The notes beneath the pieces are model-generated. The model was not told the origin of the DNA. It saw nothing but the letters and a program-made list of their open reading frames with translations, and did not search any database. Both the position numbers and the translations under genes were made by a program. A DNA stretch of 64,000 bases from Streptomyces spinosisporus (GTDB lineage Bacteria; Actinomycetota; Actinomycetes; Streptomycetales; Streptomycetaceae). Of the stretch, positions 43,928-51,553 are shown in pieces (position 1 is the first letter of the stretch; the number at the start of each line of letters is the position of its first letter). The DNA lies in the NCBI RefSeq assembly GCF_022698145.1, contig NZ_JALDAX010000011.1:62001-126000 (forward strand), read 5' to 3'.

Positions 43928-44677
43928 ATGACCGATCAGAGCACCGACCTGAGGGAAACCGTCCGCCAGAGGTACGCGGCGGCAGCCATGAAGGTCACCG
44001 TCGGCGGCACCGCCTGCTGCGGTCCCGAGCCGGTCGAGACCGACGAGAACTTCGGCTCGACCCTGTACGCCGCGGACGAGCGCGAGGCACTGCCCGCGGA
44101 GGCCCTCGCGGCCTCCCTCGGCTGCGGCAACCCCACCGCCGTCGCCGAACTGCGCACGGGCGAGCGCGTTCTGGATCTCGGCTCGGGCGGCGGGATCGAC
44201 GTCCTGCTGTCCGCCCGCCGCGTCGGCCCCACCGGCAAGGCGTACGGACTGGACATGACGGAGGAGATGCTCGCCCTGGCCCTCGCCAACGCGGCGAAGG
44301 CGGGCGTGACGAACGTGGAGTTCCTCAAGGGCACCATCGAGGCCGTCCCGCTGCCCGCGAACACGATCGACGTCGTCATCTCCAACTGCGTGATCAATCT
44401 GTCCACCGACAAGCCGGCCGTCTTCGCCGAGACCTTCCGGGTGCTCAGGCCCGGCGGCAGGCTCGGCGTGTCCGACATCGTCGCCGACGACACGCTCACC
44501 CCCGACCAGCGGGCCGAGCGCGGCGACTACGTCGGCTGCATCGCCGGCGCCCTGTCCTTCTCGGAGTACCGCCAGGGCCTGGAGGCCGCCGGCTTCACGG
44601 ACATCGAGATCACACCGACCCAGCCGGTCGCCGACGGCATGCACTCCGCCGTCGTCCGCGCCGTCAAGCCCGCCTGA
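43928..44677 (+). CDS. arsM: Arsenite methyltransferase ArsM
   Basis: 249 aa, after CAGGAG. It is a class I SAM-dependent methyltransferase: VLDLGSGGGIDVLLSA is the SAM motif. Conserved As(III)-binding Cys appear in TACCGPE (Cys30/31) and SNCVINLS (about 157), with YVGCIAGA adding another. It methylates arsenite to volatile or less toxic forms. Divergence from arsR under a shared inverted repeat indicates arsenic induction. Confidence 0.93.
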   Translation: MTDQSTDLRETVRQRYAAAAMKVTVGGTACCGPEPVETDENFGSTLYAADEREALPAEALAASLGCGNPTAVAELRTGERVLDLGSGGGIDVLLSARRVGPTGKAYGLDMTEEMLALALANAAKAGVTNVEFLKGTIEAVPLPANTIDVVISNCVINLSTDKPAVFAETFRVLRPGGRLGVSDIVADDTLTPDQRAERGDYVGCIAGALSFSEYRQGLEAAGFTDIEITPTQPVADGMHSAVVRAVKPA

Positions 44678-44852
44678 CCCGATCCGACCTGCCCTCAAGT
44701 CCCAGGCATCCAGGGTTGCTTGGGCCACCGACCCTAGGTCTTGCCGCCGCATGCAGGGATAACCCTAGAGTGCCCTGCAGGCGGCTGACATGACCTGGTC
44801 AAAGCTGTCATTCTCCGTTCAACCGCCGCACCCACCCCCCACGTTCTCACCA

Positions 44853-44875
44853 AGCTGTGCCGGTCTCGCACAGCT
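44853..44875. promoter_or_regulatory. Inverted repeat before the M4 protease gene
   Basis: AGCTGTGC (44853-44860) and GCACAGCT (44868-44875) form an 8-bp inverted repeat about 80 bp before the GTG start. It may be an operator or a 5' leader hairpin. No regulator can be named. Confidence 0.4.
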
Positions 44876-44953
44876 CTGCTTGTCCCGGTCAGTACACCCG
44901 TCTGCCCGGTCTGTCATGGCCGCCCCCACACGGCCACAGCAGTAGGAGAACGA

Positions 44954-47344
44954 GTGAGACGCAACCCCCGCATCCGGACCGCGGTCGGAGCCCTGGTCTC
45001 CACCGCGGCCTTCCTCGCCCTCGGCATCCAGTCCGTGCCGGCGAACGCCGAACCCGCGGCATCCCATCCCAGCCCGCTGCGCACCGGCGGCCTGGAGATG
45101 AAGCTGACCGCGGCGCAGCACAGCGCGCTGCTCAAGAGCGCGCAGGAGAAGACCTCGGCGACCGCCCGCTCGATCGGGCTCGGCGCCAAGGAGAAGCTGA
45201 TCGTCAAGGACGTCGTCAAGGACAACGACGGCACCGTGCACACCCGTTACGAGCGGACCTACGCCGGTCTGCCCGTCCTCGGCGGCGACCTGGTCGTGCA
45301 CACTCCGCCCGCCTCCCTGGCCAAGGGCACGGTGAGCACGACCTTCAACAACAGGCGCACCATCAAGGTCGCCTCGACCACCGCGACCTTCAGCAAGTCG
45401 GATGCCCGGACCAAGGCCCTCAAGACGGCCAGGGCCCTCGACGCCGAGCAGCCCTCCGCCGACAGCGCCCGCAAGGTGATCTGGGCGGGCGACGGCACCC
45501 CGGAGCTCGCCTGGGAGACGGTGGTCGGCGGGCTGCAGGACGACGGCACACCGAGCCGGCTGCACGTCGTCACCGACGCCACCACCGGCAAGGAACTCGG
45601 CCGGTACCAGGACATCAAGACGGGCACCGGCAACACCCAGTACAGCGGTGCCGTCACGCTGAACACCACGCTGTCCGGCTCCACTTACCAGCTGTACGAC
45701 ACCACGCGCGGCGGCCACAAAACGTACAACCTCAACCGGGCCACCTCGGGCACCGGCACCCTGATGACCGACTCCGACGACGTCTGGGGCACCGGTTCGG
45801 GGTCCAACACGCAGACCGCCGGCGCGGACGCGGCCTACGGCGCCCAGGAGACCTGGGACTTCTACAAGAACACCTTCGGCCGCAGCGGCATCAAGAACGA
45901 CGGCGCCGCGGCCTACTCCCGGGTCCACTACAGCAGCGGCTACGTCAACGCCTTCTGGGACGACAGCTGCTTCTGCATGACCTACGGCGACGGCTCCGGC
46001 AACACCCACGCGCTGACCTCGCTGGACGTGGCCGGGCACGAGATGAGCCACGGCGTCACCTCCAACACCGCGGGCCTCAACTACACCGGGGAATCGGGTG
46101 GGTTGAACGAGGCGACCTCCGACATCTTCGGCACCGGTGTGGAGTTCTACGCCAACAACAGCAGTGATGTCGGCGACTACCTCATCGGCGAGAAGATCGA
46201 CATCAACGGCGACGGTTCGCCGCTGCGTTACATGGACGAGCCGAGCAAGGACGGCGGCTCCGCGGACAGTTGGTACTCGGGCGTCGGCAACCTCGACGTG
46301 CACTACTCCTCGGGTCCGGCGAACCACATGTTCTATCTGCTCTCCGAGGGCAGCGGCACCAAGACCATCAACGGCGTCACCTACGACAGCCCGACGTCCG
46401 ACGGCGTCGCGGTCGCCGGCATCGGACGGGCCGCGGCCCTGCAGATCTGGTACAAGGCGCTGACGACGTACATGACGTCCAGCACCAACTACGCCGGAGC
46501 CCGCACCGCCGCCCTCAACGCGGCCGCCGCGCTGTACGGCACCAACTCCGTCCAGTACGCCGGGGTCGGCAACGCCTTCGCCGGCATCAACGTCGGCAGC
46601 CACATCACCGTGCCGGCCAACGGTGTCACGGTCACCAACCCGGGCAGCCAGTCCTCCACCGTCGGCACGGCGGTGAGCCTGCAGATCTCGGCCAGCAGCA
46701 CCAACGGCGGTTCGCTGTCGTACGCCGCGAGCGGACTGCCCGCGGGTCTGTCGATCAACAGCTCCACCGGTGTGATCTCCGGTACGCCGACGACGGCCGG
46801 TACCTACAGCACCACCGTCACGGTGACCGACAGCACCGGCGCCAAGGGCACCGCCTCCTTCAGCTGGACGGTCAGTACCAGCGGTGGCGGCTGCACCTCG
46901 TCCCAGCTCCTCGGCAACCAGGGCTTCGAGTCGGGCAACACCGGCTGGACCGCGACCAGCGGTGTCATCACCGACGACAACGGTCAGGCGCCGCACGGCG
47001 GTTCGTACTACGCCTGGCTGGACGGCTACGGCACCACGCACACCGACTCGCTCTCCCAGTCGGTGACCGTCCCGGCCGGCTGCAAGGCGACGCTCACCTT
47101 CTATCTGCACATCGACACGTCGGAGACGACCGGCAGCACCGCCTACGACAAGCTGACGGTCACCGCCGGGTCCAGGACACTGGCGACGTACTCGAACCTC
47201 AACGCCGCCTCGGGCTACGCCCAGAAGTCCTTCGACCTGTCCTCACTCGCAGGCACCACCGCCACCCTGAAGTTCAGCGGCACGGAGGACTCCTCGCTGC
47301 AGACCAGCTTCGTCATCGACGACACGGCCCTGACGACCAGCTGA
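44954..47344 (+). CDS. Secreted M4 (thermolysin-like) metalloprotease
   Basis: 796 aa from a GTG after TAGGAG. A signal peptide (to about residue 33, ending VPANAEP) is followed by an FTP/PepSY propeptide (~50-220). The catalytic domain has VAGHEMSHGVT (the HExxH zinc motif, Glu active) and GGLNEATSDIFG (third ligand Glu). Two accessory domains follow: an Ig-like putative domain (about 560-640, GLPAGLSINSSTGVISGTPT) and a C-terminal jelly-roll (LGNQGFESGNTGW.., to the end). These likely aid substrate binding. The protein is exported and self-activated, and degrades external protein. Confidence 0.93.
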   Translation: MRRNPRIRTAVGALVSTAAFLALGIQSVPANAEPAASHPSPLRTGGLEMKLTAAQHSALLKSAQEKTSATARSIGLGAKEKLIVKDVVKDNDGTVHTRYERTYAGLPVLGGDLVVHTPPASLAKGTVSTTFNNRRTIKVASTTATFSKSDARTKALKTARALDAEQPSADSARKVIWAGDGTPELAWETVVGGLQDDGTPSRLHVVTDATTGKELGRYQDIKTGTGNTQYSGAVTLNTTLSGSTYQLYDTTRGGHKTYNLNRATSGTGTLMTDSDDVWGTGSGSNTQTAGADAAYGAQETWDFYKNTFGRSGIKNDGAAAYSRVHYSSGYVNAFWDDSCFCMTYGDGSGNTHALTSLDVAGHEMSHGVTSNTAGLNYTGESGGLNEATSDIFGTGVEFYANNSSDVGDYLIGEKIDINGDGSPLRYMDEPSKDGGSADSWYSGVGNLDVHYSSGPANHMFYLLSEGSGTKTINGVTYDSPTSDGVAVAGIGRAAALQIWYKALTTYMTSSTNYAGARTAALNAAAALYGTNSVQYAGVGNAFAGINVGSHITVPANGVTVTNPGSQSSTVGTAVSLQISASSTNGGSLSYAASGLPAGLSINSSTGVISGTPTTAGTYSTTVTVTDSTGAKGTASFSWTVSTSGGGCTSSQLLGNQGFESGNTGWTATSGVITDDNGQAPHGGSYYAWLDGYGTTHTDSLSQSVTVPAGCKATLTFYLHIDTSETTGSTAYDKLTVTAGSRTLATYSNLNAASGYAQKSFDLSSLAGTTATLKFSGTEDSSLQTSFVIDDTALTTS

Positions 47345-47373
47345 TCCGGCACGCGGCATTCCCCACATGAAAC

Positions 47374-47407
47374 GGCCCTCACCCCGCACCGGAGCGGGGT
47401 GAGGGCC
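47374..47407. terminator. Bidirectional terminator between protease and glucanase
   Basis: Perfect 14-bp arms (47374-47387, 47394-47407: GGCCCTCACCCCGC and its complement) with a 6-base loop. It lies midway between two convergent stop codons. Confidence 0.88.
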
Positions 47408-47430
47408 GGCATCTGCCGGTTCGGCGTCTG

Positions 47431-48633
47431 TCAGTTCAGCGGGTCGAGCGTCAGAGAGGCCTTCTGCGGGTTGCCGTCGTGGACGAGGGACTCGTGGTTG
47501 CCGACGTCGTCGAAGGCGAACGCGTAGGCCTTGCCGTCGGCCATCTGCGCGTGGATGTTCTTGGCGTACTGGTTGGTCACGGAGTCCTTGTAGAAGTCCG
47601 CGTCCGAGGAGTCCGGCTGGTTGGGGTTGGTCAGGAGGGTGGAGCGGTTGAAGGCCGCGCACAGGGTCCGCGAAATCGGCCCGCGCACCTGGTCGTTGGG
47701 GGCGTCGAGCAGCTTGTGGCACCCGAAGATGCTGTCCGCGTCGGGCTTCTGGAAGGTGGTGACGACCGAGCCCGAGCCGTCCGTGAAGTTCATGACGTCG
47801 CCCGAGACCTTGCCGAAGTACTTGGTGTCGGGCTGGTCGGTGAACGGCGTCACGGTCAGCGTCTCCGACGCGTACTTCTGCCAGACGCGGTTGACGTAGT
47901 CGTCCATCACGGTCTTCGGCAGGGCGCCGGTCTCCATGCCGTACCCGGGCGCCAGCGCACGCAGCACCGAGCCGTCGGACCCGGTCTGGATGAGCTTGTC
48001 CCAGCCGCCGCCCTGGCTCTTCAGCGCGTTGAAGAAGCCGTTGTAGCCGCCCGATTTGAGGTGACCGGTGGTGGCCGTGCTGCCGTCGGAGCGCTGCAGG
48101 CCGACCGCGTAGGGCGCGGAGAACATGTCCACCTGGGTGCTGTTGAGCCACAGGCCGGAGTCGTTCAGCGTGTACTCGGACCAGTTGAACAGCGTGTCGC
48201 GGTTGGGGTCGCTGGGGTTCTGCACGGCCGGCTGCACCAGACCGCCCTCGGCCAGCCGGAAGTCGAGCTTCTTGCCGTACGAGAAGTAGATGCGGCCGGA
48301 GAACTTGGGGATCTGGATCGTCTTCGACTGCCCGGACGCCGGCCCGGCGATCGACGCGTCGGGCGCGGGAGTCGGCGGATTGCCGCCCGCGGGCCATGCG
48401 TGGAACGTGCCGTCGGCGTCCGCCCAGCCCTGTTTGCCCGACGACAGCTGGGTGCCGAGGGTGTAGACGTAGACCGGCTCGCTGCGACCGGAGTTGTTGG
48501 TGAGTTCCAGGGGGATGGTGTCGGGCACCGCGGCGTCCGCGGACGAGGGCGAGTGGAGCGCCAGCGCCCCGGCGATCAGCGCTGCTGCCGCTGCCGGGAC
48601 CAGAAGCCGGTACTTGACTTTCCTTGCGTGCAC
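47431..48633 (-). CDS. Secreted GH64 beta-1,3-glucanase
   Basis: 400 aa from the GTG at 48633, five bases after GGAGG; the open frame upstream of it is not coding. A signal peptide spans about residues 1-37 (KYRLLVPAAAAALIAGALAL, ending ADAA). The mature part matches glycoside hydrolase family 64, laminaripentaose-producing glucanases: IPLELTNNSGRSEPVYVYTLG, the GRIYFSYGKKLDF and NWSEYTLND blocks, and the long C-terminal domain. It attacks fungal-wall or laminarin beta-1,3-glucan outside the cell. Two perfect palindromes sit 48 and 65 bp upstream. Confidence 0.9.
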   Translation of the reverse strand: MHARKVKYRLLVPAAAAALIAGALALHSPSSADAAVPDTIPLELTNNSGRSEPVYVYTLGTQLSSGKQGWADADGTFHAWPAGGNPPTPAPDASIAGPASGQSKTIQIPKFSGRIYFSYGKKLDFRLAEGGLVQPAVQNPSDPNRDTLFNWSEYTLNDSGLWLNSTQVDMFSAPYAVGLQRSDGSTATTGHLKSGGYNGFFNALKSQGGGWDKLIQTGSDGSVLRALAPGYGMETGALPKTVMDDYVNRVWQKYASETLTVTPFTDQPDTKYFGKVSGDVMNFTDGSGSVVTTFQKPDADSIFGCHKLLDAPNDQVRGPISRTLCAAFNRSTLLTNPNQPDSSDADFYKDSVTNQYAKNIHAQMADGKAYAFAFDDVGNHESLVHDGNPQKASLTLDPLN

Positions 48634-48680
48634 GCGCACCTCCGTGGGGGGTTCAACACTTGTGGGGGGATGGCCCTCGA

Positions 48681-48698
48681 AGGTGGTCCGGACCACCT
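48681..48698. promoter_or_regulatory. Perfect 18-bp palindrome, DasR-like
   Basis: AGGTGGTCCGGACCACCT is a perfect palindrome 48 bp before the glucanase start. It resembles the TGGTCTAGACCA core of Streptomyces DasR (N-acetylglucosamine) sites, with CG for TA at the centre. It shares its last base with the next palindrome. Confidence 0.65.
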
Positions 48699-48715
48699 TT
48701 GAGAGCGCTCTCAAA
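48698..48715. promoter_or_regulatory. Perfect 18-bp palindrome, LacI-type operator
   Basis: TTTGAGAGCGCTCTCAAA is a perfect palindrome with a central GCGC, as in CebR-like LacI-family operators (GGGAGCGCTCCC) before Streptomyces glycosidase genes. It abuts the DasR-like palindrome. Confidence 0.75.
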
Positions 48716-48771
48716 CTGACACTGAGGCGCGAGCATGTCAATAAGTTGAACGATGAGCGAGGTGAATGGCG

Positions 48772-48798
48772 ACGCCCGCGGGTCCGACCCGCGGGCGT
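48772..48798. terminator. Terminator after the dienelactone hydrolase gene
   Basis: Perfect 12-bp arms (ACGCCCGCGGGT and its complement) around CCG. It lies 73 bp past the hydrolase stop and shields the glucanase promoter from read-through. Confidence 0.85.
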
Positions 48799-48870
48799 AG
48801 GAGCCTGTTTGTCCGTCAGAAAGACGCGTTGAAAAGACGGGCCGAGCAGGCCCGGCCGGAAACGTGCGGT

Positions 48871-49626
48871 TCAGAAGGTCCGGTCGAGGAGGTCGAGCAG
48901 AGCCGCCCAATGCCGCTCGTCGGCCTCCTTGTTGTATTCGGCCGTGTCCGCCTGCGTGTACCCGTGGTGCGCGCCGGAGTAGACCTCGCAGCGGTGCCGT
49001 ACACCCGCCTTCGTGAGGGTGTCCTCCAGGAGCTGCTGCTGCTCCGGTGGCATGGAGCCGTCCTCGTCGGCGTGGGCGAAGTAGAGCTCGGCGGTGACGT
49101 TGCCTGCCACCAGGTGCGGGCTGTCCGGTGCGTCGGTGGCGAGCCGGCCGCCGTGGAAACCGGCCGCGGCGGCGACCCGGTCCGGGTAGGAACCGGCCGT
49201 CAGCAGCGCGAGACGAGCACCCATGCAATAACCGGTCAGCGCGACCGGGCCGTCGGCGGCCAGGGGCGAGTCCGCCAGCCACTGGAGGTACGCGCCCGCG
49301 TCCCGCTTGGCGAGGTCCGGGGTGAGCGCCTGCATCACCGGGCCGATCTTCTGGAAGATCTCCGGCCGCGCGGACACGTCGATGAACTCCGGGAGGTCGA
49401 AGACCGGCGTGCGGCCGTGCCGGTAGAAGACGTTCGGCACCAGGACCGCGTAGCCGGATCCGGCCAGCCGGTCAGCCATCGACCTCAGATGCGGACGCAG
49501 TCCGAAGGCGTCCTGGTAGAGCAGTACGGCGGGGTGGGCGAGGCCGTCATCGGGATGCGCGAGATAGGCGTCGGCGACGCCGTCCGCGGTGGTGATGTCA
49601 ACGGCTGTTCCCTGTACGGAGGTCAT
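48871..49626 (-). CDS. Dienelactone hydrolase family protein
   Basis: 251 aa from the ATG at 49626 (AGAGG upstream); the open frame before it is not coding. It is an alpha/beta hydrolase with the dienelactone-hydrolase triad: Cys134 in GYCMGAR, Asp in ADEDGSMP and His in GAHHGYTQ. DLH opens 4-carboxymethylene-butenolide in chloro- and hydroxy-aromatic routes. It is not close to the 13-37 kb island, and many homologues act on other esters. Confidence 0.88.
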   Translation of the reverse strand: MTSVQGTAVDITTADGVADAYLAHPDDGLAHPAVLLYQDAFGLRPHLRSMADRLAGSGYAVLVPNVFYRHGRTPVFDLPEFIDVSARPEIFQKIGPVMQALTPDLAKRDAGAYLQWLADSPLAADGPVALTGYCMGARLALLTAGSYPDRVAAAAGFHGGRLATDAPDSPHLVAGNVTAELYFAHADEDGSMPPEQQQLLEDTLTKAGVRHRCEVYSGAHHGYTQADTAEYNKEADERHWAALLDLLDRTF

Positions 49627-49745
49627 GGGGGCTGCCTCTCTGCGCGCGCGGCGCCGACGTGCTGTGCGGCCCGACGGGCCGGGTGCGAACATCGTTGCAC
49701 GTACCATCGACCCGCCGGAAAGGACCCCCGCCCAACCGGAACGGC

Positions 49746-50366
49746 CTATTCGAAGCGCGTGGTGTCCCCGGCCCCGCGCCGTACGATCTCGGCCTCGCCG
49801 TCCGAGAAGTCGATGACCGTCGTCGGTTCGGTGCCGCAGTCCCCGGAGTCGACGACCGCGTCCAGCACATGGTCGAGACGGTCCTTGATCTCCCAGCCCT
49901 GGGTCATCGGCTCGTCCTCGTCGGGCAGGAGCAGCGTGCTGGACAGCAGCGGCTCGCCGAGCTCGGTGAGCAGGGCGTGGGTGACGACGTGGTCGGGGAT
50001 GCGCACGCCGACCGTCTTCTTCTTGGGGTGCTGCAGCATCCGCGGCACCTCCCTCGTCGCCGGCAGGATGAAGGTGTAACTGCCGGGCGTCGACGCCTTG
50101 ATGGCGCGGAACACGTCGTTGTCGACGCGCACGAACTGGCCGAGCTGTGCGAAGTCCTGGCAGACGAGGGTGAAGTGGTGCCGGCTGTCCAGGTGGCGGA
50201 TGGACCGGATCCGGTCGATGCCGTCACGACTGCCCAGCCGGCAGCCCAGCGCATAACAGGAGTCTGTCGGGTACGCGATAAGGGCGTCGTCGCGGATGCT
50301 CTGGGCGATCTGGGAGATGGCACGCGGTTGGGGGTTGTCGGGGTGCACGTCGAAGTACTTCGCCAT
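49746..50366 (-). CDS. YciO/Sua5/YrdC-family protein
   Basis: 206 aa. The YrdC fold is clear: LIAYPTDSCYALGCRLGSRDGIDRI (residues ~30-54), then SRHHFTLVCQD, SYTFILPATREVPR and KKKTVGVRIPDH. YrdC/Sua5 makes threonylcarbamoyl-AMP for tRNA t6A. The YciO branch, which this short protein resembles (no C-terminal Sua5 domain), has a less certain role. It lies 10 bp after the FBP-domain gene, likely in one operon. Confidence 0.87.
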   Translation of the reverse strand: MAKYFDVHPDNPQPRAISQIAQSIRDDALIAYPTDSCYALGCRLGSRDGIDRIRSIRHLDSRHHFTLVCQDFAQLGQFVRVDNDVFRAIKASTPGSYTFILPATREVPRMLQHPKKKTVGVRIPDHVVTHALLTELGEPLLSSTLLLPDEDEPMTQGWEIKDRLDHVLDAVVDSGDCGTEPTTVIDFSDGEAEIVRRGAGDTTRFE

Positions 50367-50375
50367 TCGGCGAGC

Positions 50376-50873
50376 TTATGCCGTACCGACCTTGGCGACG
50401 AACGCGGCGACGTTCGCCACGGTCCGCCGGATCTTCTCCTCCAGCGTGATCGTCTCGTGCAGCCGTGCACCGACTCCCGCGTCCCTCTTGCCCCGCACAT
50501 ACAGGGAGCAGGCGAGATCGCTGCAGATGTAGGCGCCCACCGAGTTGCCCTGCTGCCCGGCCTTCCCCGCCTTCGGCGCCACCATCAGGGAGACGCCGCC
50601 GGAGTGGGTGGTCAGGCACATCGAGCACATGCTGCGCCGCTGCTGTCCGACGGCGGAGCTCGCGGCGCGCAGGGCGACGGCCCTCGCCCGGCCGTCGTCC
50701 CCCGTGGTGACGAGGTAGGCGCGGCCGGGCGCCTGGGGGTCGCGCCAGCCGAGGAAGTCCAGGTCCTCCCACGGCTGCTCGGTCAGGTCGCGCGGGACGG
50801 ACAGGCGCTTCGCCTCGCCCTTGGTGCAGTTGATGAAGGCCGCGCGGATCTCGCGCTCGGTCAGCGGTTCCAT
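50376..50873 (-). CDS. FBP/FusB-like EF-G-binding zinc-finger protein
   Basis: 165 aa. An N-terminal helical part (EREIRAAFINCTKGEAKRLSVP) is followed by a four-Cys treble-clef finger: CSMCLTTHSGG at about 83-93 and YICSDLACSLYV near 115-126. This arrangement is that of the FusB/FusC family, whose members bind EF-G and free it from fusidic acid; Streptomyces homologues are annotated FBP-domain proteins. A translation-rescue role is inferred. A palindrome lies just before its start, shared with the divergent tetR. Confidence 0.82.
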   Translation of the reverse strand: MEPLTEREIRAAFINCTKGEAKRLSVPRDLTEQPWEDLDFLGWRDPQAPGRAYLVTTGDDGRARAVALRAASSAVGQQRRSMCSMCLTTHSGGVSLMVAPKAGKAGQQGNSVGAYICSDLACSLYVRGKRDAGVGARLHETITLEEKIRRTVANVAAFVAKVGTA

Positions 50874-50886
50874 AACCCCAAGGTAA

Positions 50887-50909
50887 TTTGCCTAAAGAGT
50901 TTAGGCAAA
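50887..50909. promoter_or_regulatory. TetR-type operator: 10-bp inverted repeat
   Basis: TTTGCCTAAA (50887-50896), GAG, then TTTAGGCAAA (50900-50909). It lies in the 84-bp region between the divergent FBP and TetR genes. The TetR protein is the natural candidate to bind it and control both. Confidence 0.75.
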
Positions 50910-50957
50910 CGCATAATGGGTTCTGGTCGAGGTCGTGGCCGGAGAGAGGTGAGGCGG

Positions 50958-51533
50958 ATGCGCGCAGGGCTGACCACGGAGCGTGTGGTGCGGGCGGGTG
51001 CGGAGCTGGCGGACGAGGTCGGCTTCGACCGGGTGACCGTCTCCGAGGTCGCGCGGCGGTTCGACGTCAAGGTCGCGAGCCTGTACTCGCATGTGAAGAG
51101 CTCCCAGGATCTCAAGATCCGTATCGCCCTGTTCGCCCTGGAAGAGCTCGCCGAGCGGGTCGCCGACGCCCTCGCCGGCCGGTCCGGAAAGGACGCCCTG
51201 GCCGCCTACGCCAACGCCTACCGCGACTACGCCAGGCAGCACCCCGGCCGAGCGGACGCCGCCCGGACGCGACTGGACCACGAGACCGCGCTCGCCAGTG
51301 CGGGCGTCCGGCACTCCGAGATGACGCGCGCGATCCTGCGCGGCTACGACCTGGCCGAACCGGAGCAGACCCACGCCGTCCGGCTGCTGGGCGGCGTCTT
51401 CCAGGGCTACGTCAGCCTCGAAATGAGCGGCAGCTTCAGCCACAGCGCCCCCGACCCGGAGGTGAGCTGGGCACGCGTCCTCGACGCGCTCGACGCACTG
51501 CTGCGCAACTGGCCCACCGACCCCGCCCGCTGA
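50958..51533 (+). CDS. TetR-family regulator
   Basis: 191 aa from the ATG at 50958; an ATG at 50916 is in frame but lies too near the palindrome. The helix-turn-helix is TTERVVRAGAELADEVGFDRVTVSEVARRFDVKVASLYSHVKSSQDL. The C-terminal part resembles the TetR_C_33/WHG type (YRDYARQHPGRADAARTR.., then GGVFQGYVSLEMSGSF). It is divergent from the FBP gene and 20 bp before the SGNH hydrolase, so it probably controls both its own operon and the FBP-yciO pair. Confidence 0.9.
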   Translation: MRAGLTTERVVRAGAELADEVGFDRVTVSEVARRFDVKVASLYSHVKSSQDLKIRIALFALEELAERVADALAGRSGKDALAAYANAYRDYARQHPGRADAARTRLDHETALASAGVRHSEMTRAILRGYDLAEPEQTHAVRLLGGVFQGYVSLEMSGSFSHSAPDPEVSWARVLDALDALLRNWPTDPAR

Positions 51534-51553
51534 CCGTGAGGCCGAGGACACCC

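Noticed and set aside
44819..47110. A 763-codon minus-strand open frame opposite the M4 protease
   Set aside because: Low-complexity Val/Gly/Arg composition and no ribosome site, while the sense strand encodes a complete protease with signal peptide and HEMSH.
48871..49626. The dienelactone hydrolase as part of the aromatic island
   Set aside because: It lies more than 11 kb from the island, has its own terminator, and shares none of the operator motifs.
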